From assembly GCA_006538405.1 (NCBI GenBank), contig BJKQ01000011.1, forward strand, positions 683,501 to 747,500: DNA of 64,000 nucleotides. The letters run 5' to 3'. Shown one piece after another: positions 1 through 10,842 of this stretch (position 1 is its first letter; each line of letters starts with the position of its first letter). The notes beneath the pieces are model-generated. The model was not told where the DNA came from, made no database searches, and saw only the letters and a program-made list of their open reading frames with translations. The stretch is from Hansfordia pulvinata (Eukaryota > Ascomycota > Sordariomycetes > Xylariales). The translations under genes and the position numbers were made by a program.

Positions 1-496
1 CCAGCCAAGGCTAGGCAGTACGACTTGGTTGCTGACGAACCTTTTCGTTGCTTTCCGGCTGCTAGACCAACGAATGCCATCCATCGCGAGAGATGGCACG
101 CGCACAATTGATGATGTGTGTCTGCCCTCAGCTCAAGACGCGCGAGGCTGCTCTTGAATCGCTGTAAACCCAGCCCGACGTGTCGCGGATCGATCCAGTC
201 GAACCGGGCGCCCTACCCTGACGGCATTGAGTCTTGCCGACCAGCCGACCAGTGTGAGATTCATTGTACGAGCACTCGTACATGCTGACATTGTCCATGG
301 CTCAAAATCCGGAGCCTATCCTAAAGGGATCCAGACGTGAAATTGCAGGCGCTGGGACCTCCTACCTGCGCGACAGTGTCTACCTATCCAGCTCATCAGT
401 CCTCGGATCCGAATCACTATTGTTTCTGCACGCGTAGCGCTTGGTGGGCTGTGTCGCATGCTCCCTTGATCAGAATGTACGGATATGGCCGCGGCA
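1..496. other. 3' flank of signal peptide peptidase, no gene seen
   Basis: No convincing coding region was found. The stretch holds the 3' flank of the minus-strand signal peptide peptidase gene and an 18-bp inverted repeat at 265-282, annotated separately. Confidence 0.5.
265..282. repeat. short perfect inverted repeat
   Basis: Arms TGTACGAG and CTCGTACA are perfect reverse complements separated by CA. The arm resembles the TACGAGTA octamer that recurs in the intergenic DNA of this window. Function is unknown; it could be a dimeric binding site or a chance palindrome. Confidence 0.5.
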
Positions 497-2392
497 TCAG
501 GATGTGGGAGCTGTCTCATCATACTCGTCCTCGGGCGCGTGCATCGCAAAGCGAAAGACACATTGGCCATCTCCCCCCTTCTTCCTTGCGCTCTTGGCCG
601 TCTTTTCTTCGCCAGCGCCCTCGTCGGCCTTTCCGTCTTGGTCCTTCTCTGCTGCCTGGTCCTTGTCTTGATCTTTGTTCTTGTCCTGCTCATCCGCCTT
701 CTTTTCCTTGCTTTTTGACTCACTGCTGATCACCCTTCCCTCTCCATCCACCTCCACCACAACGTCATTGTGGTCGAGGCTGCCATCCTCGGTGTATGCC
801 CAAAAGTCGCTCACTTCGCGACGAGCAACCGCGGCAAGCCACGCTGCGCCAACCACGCCGGGCACAAGGTAGAGTAGGGCCGGCTGGGCATGGTTGAAGA
901 CCAGGAGAACGACCAGCGTCACGGTCATGGCCAAAAGATAACCAAACATGGCGGCGAAAAAGTAGGGGCGCGGGAACATGGCGGCCCGCACACCGGAAGA
1001 GGTGCTCGCCCCCGGGCCGGCACGCACTGGTAAAGCGATCGACAACAGCCCGGCCACCACATTCGGAGCGCTCCAAAAGCGGTCCCCCATCGGCCCTGAG
1101 GGTTGACATAGTCAGGCTTGACTACCATGCGTTGTGTCGTCGTTGTGGTCTCGCTTTCATCAGTATCCCCACTCGTTTGCCTCAGCTCGACCGGCTCCAA
1201 CTTGCGCTGTCGGTGATAGTACATGTAGTGGTCGAAGCGCAGGCACAGCCCAACAAACAGACCAGGGAGGACTATGTCGCCGAGGCCCAGCATGCTGGCA
1301 CGCGTCGGGCCCTCGAAGACCAGCTTGATCGGAACGTCGAGCTTGGTTGCTACCGTGACCATGTAAGGCCTGCACATGCCATGTCAGTAAGAAGTCAACA
1401 TACCACATACAAGGCCATTGTCGGGTGGGAGCTCACGTGTAGAACACCATGTAGATGTCGTAAAAGAAGAGGCCGAACAAGACCATGGTGCCAGTCATGA
1501 AAGTGGTGGGCGACATCATGACGATGCCGACATAGGTAAAGGCGAAGCCCATGATGTTGGAGAGCAGGACGGGCTTGAGAGTATAGTAGAAAATGCTGGC
1601 GATGATGGCAATGGCGTACCCAAGCAGGTCGTTGAGGCGAATACCATAGTCGTCGTCAACTACCCCAAGAATCTTGACACGGAGGGACCAGCTTTCCGTC
1701 ACTAAGCGCCGAAGGTCCCAAAGCAGCTGGTTTCGGGGCCGGGACAGCTGCAAAGTCGACCCGAATCCAGGAAGAGGCGTCACTTTGTCCTCGTCGTACA
1801 CCTTGTCATCTGAGCTGTCGCGGTTGTACCACTGGCCACGACGCGCCGGGTCCACGTGATAGAGCTTTCCGTCGGCCGATTTCCAGACGTCGGGGAAGAT
1901 AAAGCCAGTGGCAAAGTGCAGCGAGTCGGCGAACAGGGTGCCCATGCTGGCCAGAGATATAAAGGAGAAATAGACTCCCAGAATCTTGTTGAGAATCTCG
2001 GGGTCCTGGAGCCACTTGATGAGGTAGTAAAGCCCGACGAGGACAACACCGGCCAGCAGGGGAAACATGAGGGCATCCGAGGGCACGAGACCCTGCACAA
2101 GCTTGTCATCGTCGTCCATATCGAGATGTCTCTTGCCTGGGCGGCGCTTGGTCTTCTTTGGAACACGGGCGGAAGGTGGGCGCCTCAGAGCAGCGTGTGA
2201 GCCGATGTAGATGCAGGCCATGGCAGTGAAGACGATGCGCATTTCCAGGAGAAGCACGCCACGGTGATCATACAGGACAGAAGGAAGGCTGGCGAGTGTC
2301 TCTGAGAACGACAAGTTGGCCACCGAGGGGCCAGTCAGGTTGGAGGCGGCCGCCTCAGTGGCGTTGAGATATGTCGAGTCGTTGGAGGCCAT
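497..2392 (-). CDS. signal peptide peptidase-type intramembrane aspartyl protease (one-base frameshift in assembly)
   Basis: This is a multi-pass GxGD aspartyl protease. The family cleaves signal-peptide remnants and tail-anchored proteins within the ER membrane. All three family motifs are visible: YD in FYDIYMVFYT at the end of exon 1, GLGD early in exon 2, and QPALLYLVP (PAL motif) in the 3' part. Exon 1 runs 2392-1437, a 67-bp GT-AG intron spans 1436-1370, and exon 2 continues from 1369. The chosen ATG is at 2392; a longer open frame upstream starts only with TTG. After NPQGRW the frame breaks at a run of five G (plus-strand C at 1084-1088). One more G would join it to GDRFWS and the PAL-motif exon. 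The C-terminus is a lysine/glutamate-rich cytosolic tail. The break looks like a homopolymer error but could be real. Confidence 0.88.
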
Positions 2393-3369
2393 GTTGCCTG
2401 TGTCAGCTGGGAGGAGCTGCGCGGCTGACGGATTCCTTGGGTGGCACGCAGCCAAGCAGCAAGCTCACGATTTTCGTCTACCCGATACAGAGGGGGTGAG
2501 ACTATCACCGAAAGATAGACAAAGTGACGATGTGACTGGCCCGAGATGGCTGATCCGGCGGTGCGATGAAGCTTGTTCAAAGGGCGGAATGCCTTGGGTA
2601 GGCGAAGGAACGTGTCCTTTTGGACAAACCTTGACCTGGACGACCAGTCCTGTTCAAGCGTGCGTGTTCCGAGGCCGATTCTGATGCAACGATATTGTCG
2701 AGGGAAGATGAAGAATCGCAAAACGCCGCCGGCACGGGAACGTGCGCTGGTTGTGTCCCGAAGATGAAGGGCCGGCGTTCACGATGGGAATGAGATACCC
2801 GTATGGCGTCCGTCGTCTGGTCCGGTGTTAGGTGCCCGACACGCTAATGCAGGTTCTCGGTACCTGTTCTGCCTCAGCGGAAGGTGCATCTTAGGTACAG
2901 ACACACTGACGGTCTGTGGGGGGAGAATGCCAGCCTGTGGGTTCCCACTACAAGTATCACCCCAGCGAGGGCCCCGGGCTGCCTTTGGCCCCAGCGGAGG
3001 TCCCATTGGAGCTCAGAGAACAGGACATTGGAAGTCTCTGCTACAAGCACGACCAACCAATCCAAGTAGCGAAGTCCGTCATCCCAACACCAGCTTCAAC
3101 CAGCGACGAGTTTCCCGAGGAACAAATCGAAGGAATAATAGTGCATGTAACCAGGAACACAGAACACCAACCTCTGGCCAGCGGCTCTCTGTGATCATTT
3201 CACGACAGGGTGCTTGCTGCATCACATTGGTACGGAGCCGTAGAGCTTTCGAATGCCCCTCACCCAGCTAAAGAAACAAATAGTGTCGGCCCAGGACCAT
3301 TGAAGTTTCGGGTGTCAGAGCTGGCGCAAGTTGACGATTCCTCCTCGCCACAACCACCCCATCGCAACC
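2393..3369. other. divergent intergenic region
   Basis: This is the head-to-head promoter region between the signal peptide peptidase (-) and cyclophilin (+) genes. Short open frames here show no conserved motif, and I see no repeat or RNA gene. Confidence 0.5.
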
Positions 3370-3974
3370 ATGGCTGCGCCAAATGTGCTCCTCGAGACGT
3401 CAATGGTAAGGCAATCAAAGTCCCTACGCGTAACCCAAAGTTGAATCAACCCAAAGCCTCCGGTAACTGACGATAAGCTTCCTGAAATTGAAAACAACAG
3501 GGCTCCATAACCTTGGAGCTCTACCCCTCGCACGCCCCGCGCACCTGCACAAACTTCACCACCCTGGCGCAGCGCGGCTACTACGACGGCGTCGTCTTCC
3601 ACCGCGTCATCGCCGACTTCATGGCGCAGACGGGCGACCCCACGGGCACGGGGCGCGGCGGCAGCTCCATCTACGGCGACAAGTTCGCCGACGAGCTCTC
3701 CCCCTCCCTCCGCCACACCGGCGCCGGCGTCCTGTCCATGGCCAACTCGGGCCCCGACACCAACGGCTCCCAGTTCTTCCTCACCCTGGCCCCGACCCCC
3801 TGGCTCGACGGCCGCCACACCATCTTCGGCCGCGTCCGCTCCGGGCTCGCCGTCCTGCGCCGCATAGGCATGGTCCCCACCGGGGCCGAGGACAGGCCCA
3901 AGGACGAGCTGCGCGTCGTCCGCGCCAGGGTCCTGGACGGCGCCGAGGGCGACGACGAGGCGGGCGAGATGTGA
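3370..3974 (+). CDS. peptidyl-prolyl cis-trans isomerase, cyclophilin (PPIL1/Cyp1-like)
   Basis: A single-domain cyclophilin that catalyses proline cis-trans isomerisation. The PPIL1 group is spliceosome-associated in other eukaryotes. The 12-codon first exon is 3370-3405, the intron 3406-3500 (GTAAGG to ACAG), and exon 2 is 3501-3974, giving 169 residues. Visible active-site signatures are FHRVIADFMAQTGD (catalytic Arg about residue 47, plus the Phe, Met and Gln positions), GSQFFLT and WLDGRHTIFG with the cyclosporin-site Trp. The short N-terminus that begins directly at the beta-barrel (no signal peptide, no extra domain) and the GTGRGGSSIYG segment fit PPIL1 rather than CypA or CypB. The acidic tail EGDDEAGEM is unusual but short. 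Exon 2 uses C-ending codons almost exclusively. Confidence 0.93.
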
Positions 3975-4830
3975 AGGCGCGCTTGGTGAATATGGAGCGG
4001 GGGAGCAGACGCATGATCGAGCTTGGGTGTACAAGGAGGAAGCAGCTGCATCACTCGTTGCCAGCAAATTGGAGTAGCATATACCATGGAACTTAGAACT
4101 ACCCGGTTTCTGGTTGCGGTCGATTGTAGCAGCGATGCTATGTGAAAGGGCATGGTGAAAATGCGGATTTCAAATCAGATCTGCTCCCGTGCTCTTGTCT
4201 ACAAACATACTCGCAGGGCAAATGGTTCGCGGTAGGGCGCGTTGGAAATCACCATGACAAGGCCCCGGCCCCGGAGTTGCGGGGAGGCAGGATGACGGTA
4301 ATGATGTGATATGCAGAGACCAACTGGCTCGTGGGTGGGCGACGCGAGTCCCTAGTATTGTCTATACAGTCAAGTTGTTGGGCTCTACTGGAGCGGTGCA
4401 AATGCCCGTTGTGTACATGAAGATACCGTGAAGCCTTTCGTGCCATGGCCTGTTTGTCAAGGCTCCCACCTGCTTGTTTTAGCCTATTCTTCAGAGAAGG
4501 ACCCTCGGCCTCTGATTCTGACCGGTGGAACAGGAGGCACAAGAAAATCGTGGCCAGATACAGAAGCATCGCCTCGGCCAAGGAATAAATTCAAATAAGA
4601 TGGTACCGTACACCGCAACTCCAATCCATGCATGAAGAGCTCGCTGAATGAGCCTGCTAAACCAACGCCCGTGTTCATGGAAACGGCAACAATAGAGTGA
4701 AAAGACGGCGGTGATTCCGTGGTGAGTGGCAAGCCATCATTACGAGCAGCCTCGTCGTGTGCTGGCTCACTTGCCTTGCAGAATAGACACGCGGATCAGG
4801 AAGGTGGTGCTCCGAGGCGCATCGCCCTGA
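3975..4830. other. convergent intergenic region
   Basis: The 3' flanks of the cyclophilin (+) and Sgf11-like (-) genes meet here. No gene, repeat or RNA was recognised. Confidence 0.5.
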
Positions 4831-6235
4831 TCAACCACCTCCTGGCGGCGACGACAGTGTTCCGGAACTTTCAGACTCCCCATCATCGCCACCCCCACCA
4901 CCACCTCCGCCATTAGAGGTGGATGCTGCCGCTGCTGTCTTCCCATTCTTTGACGCGGGCGATGATAGAGGCGGTTTCGACGCACCCAGTTTGAGTTTTT
5001 TGTTGGGGCTCGGGACCTTGGTAACCTTCTTCTTGGGGGCAACCTCCACAGTGGAGCCATCCGCATCATCATCGTCCACTTTCTGCTCGACGCTGAGGCT
5101 CGAGTTGGCCTTGACCTTGTCTTTCTTGGGCCCGGCTCCTGGCTTGGACTTGACGATGACCTTCTTGGTGACGTTGGCCGCTGTCGGCTTGAGCTTCTTT
5201 TTCTTGTGAGCATCGTTATCCGTTTCTTCCTCGTCATCCATCTCGTCGCCATCCCGTTTCTTGGGACTGTTGGCTCGGGAGACTGGGCCGGGCGTGCCCT
5301 TCTGACTGGACGGGGGAGTACCGTCCCCATTGCCGTTGCTTATTTTCTGGGCGGCGGCGCGGCTCGCGTTTCTGCCGCTGTTGCCGATGCAAGAGCCCAT
5401 GTGATTGTTGAGACGAGTGACAAGGATGCAGCGCTTGCACTTGCTGCAAGTAGCTGATGGAAAAGACAGCATGTTGGGGGGCCGAGAGGCAGCCTTGCCC
5501 TCACCTCCCTCCCCAGGAGTCGGGGACTCTTGGGGAGTCTCCTTCTTCTCCATGTCCTTCTTCTTCTTGCCGCGGCCAGGACCTTGGGCGACCCAAGTCT
5601 GGCCGTAAATATCATAACCGGGCTTGTCGATATACGGGTGCTTTTTGCAGTAGATGATGCTGGGGTCGGGTTTCCTGGCACCCTTCCCGTCGGTAGGATA
5701 TAGCAGACGCGGGAGATGACAGCGGGGGCAGACAATGTCCTTTGTGGTGACAAGAGGGTTTCCCTTGAGCAGAACCTTGCCCTCATCGTAGAGAGCCGCA
5801 TCGGTCTCGACTTTGACGTCGGGTCTAGCGTCGGGCGCAGAGGAGTCGGATGTGTCGGTCGCGAGCTTCTCAACCCGAATGGCGGCGGTGGATGCGCGAG
5901 CCACCTTTTCGTCACGATGTACCTTGAGCAGCAAATCGTGGACTACGTTGTAGAGAAGGTCGTCGAGAACAGCATGTGCCTGTGATGGAGAAGAAGTCGG
6001 TTAGAGAGCTGTTTTGGTTTGTCATATGCTGAGGCAGCCTTGTCATCCGGCGCCCGCGATGCGACTGCTGGTGCATCGATCGACTGGGTTGATGGGTGCT
6101 TGATTTCCATGGGCGGAGGAAGTGAGTGAGAAGTGAATGAAGAGGGAGATCACTTACAAGTCTGTCCATGCTGCCGACATCGTCAGGCGCCTTGATGACA
6201 CCAGCCTTGCCGGTGTTGGAGGGCGGCGCCGACAT
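4831..6235 (-). CDS. Sgf11-like subunit of the SAGA deubiquitinase module
   Basis: Exon 1 is 6235-6158 (26 codons), the intron 6157-5980 (178 bp), and exon 2 5979-4831, giving 408 residues. An N-terminal amphipathic helix (AHAVLDDLLYNVVHDLLLK) precedes two zinc modules. The first is CPRC...YCKKH around residues 110-140 (C-x2-C-x23-C-x2-H). The second is CSKCKRC...RLNNHMGSC around 204-223 (C-x2-C-x11-H-x3-C), followed by GRNASRAAAQKI. The second module closely resembles the Sgf11/ATXN7L3 finger, which in yeast and animals binds the nucleosome acidic patch and activates the Ubp8 H2B deubiquitinase. The C-terminal half is low-complexity and basic (lysine, proline, serine, glycine tracts). The extra ribbon is not in yeast Sgf11 as I recall it. 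Another Sgf11- or Sgf73-type protein is possible; the function is inferred from the finger. Confidence 0.7.
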
Positions 6236-8538
6236 GATCGGTCAGGTCGGCGGCGACGAGCCGTCAGTCGTGGTGCTGCTCTATGACCGGCTGTAAATGC
6301 AGCCCGGTTTGGGAGGGGTAGCGACAGCAAAGCCGCGACAGCGATATGTGACGGGCGACGGACGAGAAAAAATGCGCCCGCGGCGAAAGCCTCGCCAAAC
6401 CGTGGCCGGCGTGCTAGCAAGCTAGACGAGCCAGCAGGGGGCAGATGCACTGGCCTCGCGCGGAAGCGCTGCTAATAGAAGCTCAGCTGCTTGCTCGGTC
6501 ACTGAGCATGGGGAGAGGGTTGGAGCGGCCCGAGACGACGAGGGTTGTGGGCATGGAAGGGTGAAAAGGGATGCACAGGCGTGATGCTGTAAGCAGGGTG
6601 CGGCAGGCAAGTGAGCAGGAAATTTGAGGTGTTGAGGCCGGGGGCCGAGCAGCAGGGGCGGATGGCGATGGCGCCGATGGCGTGCGGTTCCGTCGAGTGC
6701 GGCAGACGGGACGACGGGACTGGAGCAGGATGGGTTAGGGTCGGGACGGCGGCAGCCAGATGGTGAAATGAAGGGCGAGGCGAGCGAGGGCGCGGCCCAG
6801 GGATGGCACGGGATGATGGGCAGGCTGGAGGCGGCTTACACTCTGTCTGCACTTCAATCGTACGGGGTGCGAGGTGATGCTAATGTCATGGAAGTTGTTT
6901 AGCTGCAAATGGCCCAGAAGCTGGAATCTGTCTGGTCGGCAGTACCTGGACCGTAATGACTGCATCCATTGGATTGCGTTAGGAGGTACCGGGTAGGGGG
7001 AAGGTCACCGACGCCAGCGCCTTTTGGGCCTCTGGCCGGAAGCTGGAGAACTTGAAAGTCGCGGGCGGCGCACGCGTTCCGGCAGGTACCGGCCTGAACG
7101 CCGCCTCGCCCACTGTACGACAACAGACGGTGCCCGAAACGGTCCTGTACTACGAGTAGGTACTCGCACAAGACTGCCGTAAGATTGAGAACATGGGACA
7201 TCCAATTATTACGTCCTGCCGCGCCCAACCACTACTCGTACTCACCAGCCACGACCAGCCGGCAATACTTAGATCACTTGGTGTTTGGAAGAAATCTAAA
7301 GACTGTAGGGCCATCTATCTGGGTGACACTGGATTCTGTATTTATGTAGGTTATGTAAGCTGTTTCCCCGCTGTAGCGTATCAGAGCCCGGTCATTGAAC
7401 CACATGGTCCATCTCCAAGGCTGCAAATGACGCGCGCTCAACAGTGCTACCATTAAAAGCACACGGAACTGTACTCCTACGCGTACCTACGCGTGCTCGC
7501 CTCCAAATTGCCGTAGCCGGTCCCACGAGTACCCCATTCAGCGATGCAGAGACCTCGCACAAGCTGTGCAGCAACGCAAGTCACGCAGGATCTTGGTTCG
7601 CCACTGTCATTTGGTCAACGCAGCCGAACGGCCACCGAGTGATGCCCATTAACGCCCTGATCGCGCTCGAATACAACGAACAGGAGAGGGCTTTATCAAC
7701 ATTAAGCCGGGGTACCTAAGGTATCTACTGGAGGTACTCCCGGACTTCAAAAAGGGAGAAGGAGAAGAAGAAGAAAAGGAATAGCTTCTATGTTTCTGGC
7801 AGCACCTCTGTGAGCTGCCGCCAACTCCGTCTTGCCTCTCTCCGCCCGACAACGGATCTGTCCTCGCATGGCTGGTGCGAGTCGTGATAACAGCAGGGCA
7901 CCGGGGAATCCCTCCTCTCGCCTGGTGAAGTCCCAGCATTCGCGGACCGGCCGAGTTCTCAAGCCGAGATGGATGAGATCAGCATCTGCTTGCCCATCTG
8001 CCCGTGTCTAAGTTACTTGCCGCCCGCACTGCTGCGGCTACCGATCGGCGAACCAGCTTTCGCGGGCTGAGAAGGCAGATTCCGACATGGACACTGCTTT
8101 GCTGCTGTGCAGCTCCGATGAAAGATGAAATAGTGCCTGACGTAGTGGTAGCCCCGGAAAATTGCTGGACATAACTCGCTTTTGACTGTGCTTGCAGCCC
8201 CGGCATCTGGTACACGGGCATCTCTGGGAATCAAGTACAGATACTTGGCTTGCGACCCGTCGTCTCCTCGGGCGCTGGATGTAGAGACGTACTCGCGCGG
8301 TCCGCCCCGGTACACAAAGTCGGTATAGCCCGGCGCAGCGTGTCGCCAACAACGCCGGCTCCCCTTTGTGCTCGAGCGTCGTCGTCCCGCCCCTCCACCC
8401 TCTCCCTCACCTTCGTTCTGTGCCCCTCCCTCTACCTCACTCTCAGCCTCTCCCTCCTCTCATCCGCACGCACCCTTCACACCCCCGGTGCCAACTCAAG
8501 ACATCCAGTCAGGCCCATCCTGCGCGCCGACCAAGACC
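6236..8538. other. 2.3-kb divergent intergenic region
   Basis: This lies between the Sgf11-like (-) and NAA50-like (+) genes. Open frames on both strands lack conserved motifs. Two copies of TACGAGTA/TACTCGTA lie at 7151 and 7233. The 3' end (8350-8538) is pyrimidine-rich, consistent with the 5' leader of the acetyltransferase gene. Confidence 0.5.
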
Positions 8539-9699
8539 ATGTCGCTCCCCTCGACGAACCCCACGGGCCAGCAGTCCTCGATCCGCTCCTTCTTCCAGCC
8601 CCGGGCGCCCACCTTTGCCCCTCCGCCCTCCTCATCCTCGGCCTCTGCCGCCACTCCCCCTCCGCCGCCGCCTCCGCCGCCGCCTGCTTCTGCCGCCGCC
8701 TCCGCCGCGCCCCCATCCGCATCGCCAGCCGCGCCGTCGCCTCGCCCCCAGCTCCACCCCCAGGCCACCATCTGCCCCGCCACTGCCGACCACGTCCCCG
8801 CCCTCCGCCGCATCACCTCCCTCCTGCTCCCCATCAACTACCCCGACGCCTTCTGGGCCCGCCTCGCCGACCCCGAGTCCAGCGGCGCCTTCAGCCGCGT
8901 CCTGCTGTGGTCCGACCCCGCCGACGGCCCGGCCTCCCCGCAGACCCAGAAGGTCGTCGGCGGCCTCGTCTGCCGCCCCGAGCCCTCCCCCTTCCGCCAG
9001 GGCTCCCACGCCCTCTACATCCAGTCCCTCGTCCTCCTCTCCCCCTACCGCCGCCTCGGGCTCGCCGCCGCCCTCCTCGATGACGTCGCCCGCGCCGCCT
9101 CGGGCCCCAAAAGCCCCTGGCCCGTCGACGTGGTGTACGCCCACGTCTGGACCGACAACGCCGACGGCTTGGCCTGGTACCTCGCCCGCGGCTTCCAGCG
9201 CGGCGCCGCCCCCATCCCTGGCTACTACTACAAGCTCCGCCCCGACAGCGCCTGGATAGTGTCGCGGCCCATCAACGGCGGAGGCGCCCTGTCCGCCCCG
9301 CCACCCGCGACGACGACGACGACGACGACGACAACGGCCGAGCCCCCCAAAAGCGTCACCGCCGCCGCCGCCAACCTCACCCCCCACCCGCCGCCTCCCC
9401 CTCCCTCCAGCAACGGCACCGGCCCGCCACCCGGCGGCCCCCCGAGGAGGCCCGGCGCCGGCGCGGCCGGCGGGGGCGGCCGCTCCTTCCAGAACTGCCG
9501 CGCCGAGACCGAGTGGAACGACCTGCCGGCCGACATGCACAGCAGCAGCAGCAACAATCTCCTCAGCCCGCCGGCGGCCGGCGGCGCCAACGGCAGCGGC
9601 GACGGCAGCGGGCCCCCATCGGGCGCGAGCTCCCGCAGCAGCAGCGCCGCCCGCAAGAAGCGCGACCGGGCCTACCCCGCCGCCGCGTTCGGCAAGTGA
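8539..9699 (+). CDS. NAA50-like GNAT N-acetyltransferase with N-terminal PIP box
   Basis: A 386-residue single-exon protein. Residues about 76-250 form a GNAT fold like NAA50/NAA60: LLPINYPDAFW (substrate-side loop), YIQSLVLLSPYRRLGLA with the acetyl-CoA-binding RRLGLA near residue 169, YAHVWTDNADGLAWYL, and GYYYKLRPDSAW. The family acetylates protein N-termini, and NAA50 is linked to sister-chromatid cohesion. The start at 8539 gives MSLPSTNPTGQQSSIRSFFQ, whose Q12-S-S-I-R-S-F18-F19 matches the PCNA-interacting consensus Q-x-x-h-x-x-a-a exactly. Proline/alanine-rich linkers follow, including a Thr run from a (ACG)n repeat near 9308-9331, and the tail is basic. An in-frame extension upstream of 8539 has no ATG that I would prefer. 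The GNAT call is secure; NAA50 orthology is likely and PCNA binding is inferred. Confidence 0.85.
   Translation: MSLPSTNPTGQQSSIRSFFQPRAPTFAPPPSSSSASAATPPPPPPPPPPASAAASAAPPSASPAAPSPRPQLHPQATICPATADHVPALRRITSLLLPINYPDAFWARLADPESSGAFSRVLLWSDPADGPASPQTQKVVGGLVCRPEPSPFRQGSHALYIQSLVLLSPYRRLGLAAALLDDVARAASGPKSPWPVDVVYAHVWTDNADGLAWYLARGFQRGAAPIPGYYYKLRPDSAWIVSRPINGGGALSAPPPATTTTTTTTTAEPPKSVTAAAANLTPHPPPPPPSSNGTGPPPGGPPRRPGAGAAGGGGRSFQNCRAETEWNDLPADMHSSSSNNLLSPPAAGGANGSGDGSGPPSGASSRSSSAARKKRDRAYPAAAFGK
9308..9331 (+). repeat. (ACG)n microsatellite within coding sequence
   Basis: A trinucleotide run encodes a threonine tract in the linker after the GNAT domain. Length changes by whole repeats would keep the frame. 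Confidence 0.7.
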
Positions 9700-10842
9700 G
9701 GCCGGCCGGTCCGCCTCCAGGCCAGTCAGTCTACAACCCCCATGCGCGCCCGGGCATCGCATTGCGGCCCTCGAGATTTTACATGGCGGCGTGCCGAGAT
9801 ACACGAAGAACGATGCGGAGAGGGAGCGGGACTGCAAAGTGTGAGGGGAAAAGAAACAGAAGTTCGGGGCTCAAGGTGTGAAATGTAGTCCCATCAGCAG
9901 CCACCTTGAGGTCGTGGTCGTCAACCTGACTAGACGCAAGTTTGGCACCCGGATCCGACGCCGGGCATCTTGTCAGCACCAGACTACCTCCGCTTTCTCG
10001 GTGCACTCATCTTGATGCGCAAGGGCTAAACGCGCCAAGGCTTTTGGGACAGCTCTGGCTAATCGTGCGACCGGTCTGTGGTCCGCCTGGCTACGTGCAT
10101 ATTTCCAGGGCACCGCTGCGCAACCCCTCCACCGGATTTCTTGCCACTATGGAGTTCATGCGGAAGCCGAGCGGCAGTGGGAGTGAGCAAAATGCAGGGC
10201 GAACTGGTCCGTCCGACTCGAAGACGAGACTTGAGACGAGGAACTTGCATCAACTGAGGGGAGTGCTTAATGGTGGTAATTATAAAACGTCGAGTTCTAA
10301 GGGATGAACATGTCGGCTGGATAGCAAGGCAATCATTCGAGTGCACCGAGAGGCCAGCCGGCTCATCCGTGTCGATTCGACTGGGCATACATACAGACAT
10401 AGAAAATTCAGGGGGTCGAATATATCGCAATAACCACATGCACGCTACAAGCTCCGGCGACTGTTCGGAGTTAACATCGTACAAGACACCCTCGCAAGAG
10501 TGATTCCACTACCTGCAAAAACCGAGTAGACACTTTGTCGCAAGCAACCATTGGGCCATTGTTGCTTGAGCCCGATTAGTCCCAACCGCCGGCAAATGCC
10601 AACACGCACTTCACCTCGCCGGGAATATCGGCAGGCACTGCGCATAGCCCAGCACTTACAGGCTGCCTTCTTGAACACACAATGAACATGATAGGCTTGA
10701 TATTGGGTACCCTAAGCTCAAAACCTTGCCCTTCCGACCCAAAACTCAAGACTGAAAAAAAAAAACGCCTGCCGAAATGCAAAAGGATTCTCTTTCGCTG
10801 ATGCTCCATGCACGCTCAAGGTTGGTCCCGGCCCTAAGCTCC
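9700..10842. other. convergent intergenic region
   Basis: The 3' flanks of the acetyltransferase (+) and glucokinase (-) genes meet here. An A-rich tract lies near 10754-10765. No coding signal, repeat family or RNA was recognised. Confidence 0.5.

Noticed and set aside
1084..1088. Programmed ribosomal frameshift in the signal peptide peptidase gene
   Set aside because: No reason in the family to expect recoding, and an equivalent G/C-run break occurs in the HAM1-like gene, so an assembly error is simpler.
8632..9837. 401-codon open frame on the minus strand opposite the NAA50-like gene
   Set aside because: Gly/Ala/Val-rich low-complexity translation that mirrors the GC-rich, C-ending codons of the real gene; no domain.
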